Under the pieces are notes generated by a model that was not told the DNA's origin, ran no database searches, and saw nothing but the letters and a program-made list of their open reading frames with translations. This document shows, piece by piece, positions 63,876 through 64,000 of a DNA stretch of 64,000 nucleotides. Source of the stretch: Sphingomonas sp. LHG3406-1 (GTDB lineage: Bacteria > Pseudomonadota > Alphaproteobacteria > Sphingomonadales > Sphingomonadaceae); the NCBI RefSeq assembly GCF_029637485.1, contig NZ_CP069128.1, positions 2,450,001-2,514,000 on the forward strand. The letters are read 5' to 3'. The translations under genes were made by a program, and so were the position numbers. Within the stretch, counting starts at the first letter, position 1. Every line of letters starts with the position of its first letter.

Positions 63876-64000
63876 TTAAGCCTTCGGAGTCTTCTTGGCC
63901 TTGCCCTTAGCAGGCGCAGCATCCTGAGTCGAGTTGGTCGCGTCCTGGGTCGCTTCGACGCCGGCGTCGGCCGGAACCACGCCCTCGTTCGAGGCGACCT
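63876..64000 (-). CDS. rplU: 50S ribosomal protein bL21, C-terminal tail (5' part outside window)
   Basis: Partial. The frame ends ...[26 protein letters not shown] and stops 5 nt before the rpmA start. This is a low-complexity Ala/Thr/Lys tail of the kind that extends bL21 in sphingomonads. The globular part is not in the window, so the call rests on position directly before rpmA and tail composition. Confidence 0.7.
   Translation of the reverse strand, partial: VASNEGVVPADAGVEATQDATNSTQDAAPAKGKAKKTPKA

Overview
The window looks like a stretch of chromosome from a high-G+C alphaproteobacterium, most likely a sphingomonad (Sphingomonadaceae). The reasons are long antisense shadow frames over nearly every gene, a methionine synthase split into two genes, a Usg-family protein, a bL21 tail rich in Ala and Lys, and several kinds of short dispersed inverted repeats typical of that group. 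The taxonomic call is inference. I saw no transposase, integrase, prophage module, CRISPR array or rRNA. One tRNA is present.

Layout. 1-655 holds part of a regulator-like protein. 0.8-8.9 kb is a fatty-acid degradation block: a trifunctional-type beta-oxidation protein, two SDR dehydrogenases and three acyl-CoA dehydrogenases, the last two probably one heteromeric enzyme. 9.0-9.8 kb is an iron-storage pair (bfd, bfr) under a Fur-like box. 9.9-15.1 kb has a DUF418 membrane protein, an Hpt protein and the conserved yfgM-bamB-der cluster. 15.2-17.3 kb pairs an MddA-like thiol methyltransferase with a divergent AraC/hydrolase hybrid. panB, a membrane protein, usg and a frameshifted MFS gene follow. 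20.2-26.3 kb carries a beta-barrel protein, typA, a SleB-type hydrolase, a lone receiver and a YcbB-like L,D-transpeptidase.

26.3-29.9 kb is a tightly overlapped PepSY / small membrane protein / TonB-receptor operon behind a second Fur-like box, followed by tRNA-Gln. 30-36.8 kb has ppx/gppA, rlmE, a LysR regulator, a DUF4403 lipoprotein, thyA and a RadC-like protein. 36.2-38.6 kb looks more accessory: a terminase-small-subunit-like HTH protein, small membrane ORFs and a CPBP protease. 38.7-44.1 kb has a MATE pump, a second L,D-transpeptidase, CIRCE-groESL, a membrane-anchored PspA-like coiled-coil protein and a tiny lipoprotein.

44.3-49.9 kb is the methionine-cycle operon sahR-metF-metH1-metH2. 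All four genes overlap by 4 nt and sit behind a perfect 20-bp palindrome. An ArsR/methyltransferase regulator (SahR-like) probably senses S-adenosylhomocysteine and represses the genes that remethylate homocysteine. 50-55.5 kb has a DsbD-like reductase, an amidohydrolase, threonine dehydratase and an HdeD-like protein. 55.6-60.7 kb is a stress block: an HWE histidine kinase, katG and oxyR. 61.3-64 kb has TetR with a divergent ferritin-like metal-dependent hydrolase, a GNAT acetyltransferase, rpmA and the end of rplU.

The most unusual observations are an inverted-repeat element read in frame inside metH2, the AraC/alpha-beta-hydrolase hybrid next to the thiol methyltransferase, the frameshifted MFS gene, and the membrane-anchored PspA-like protein.
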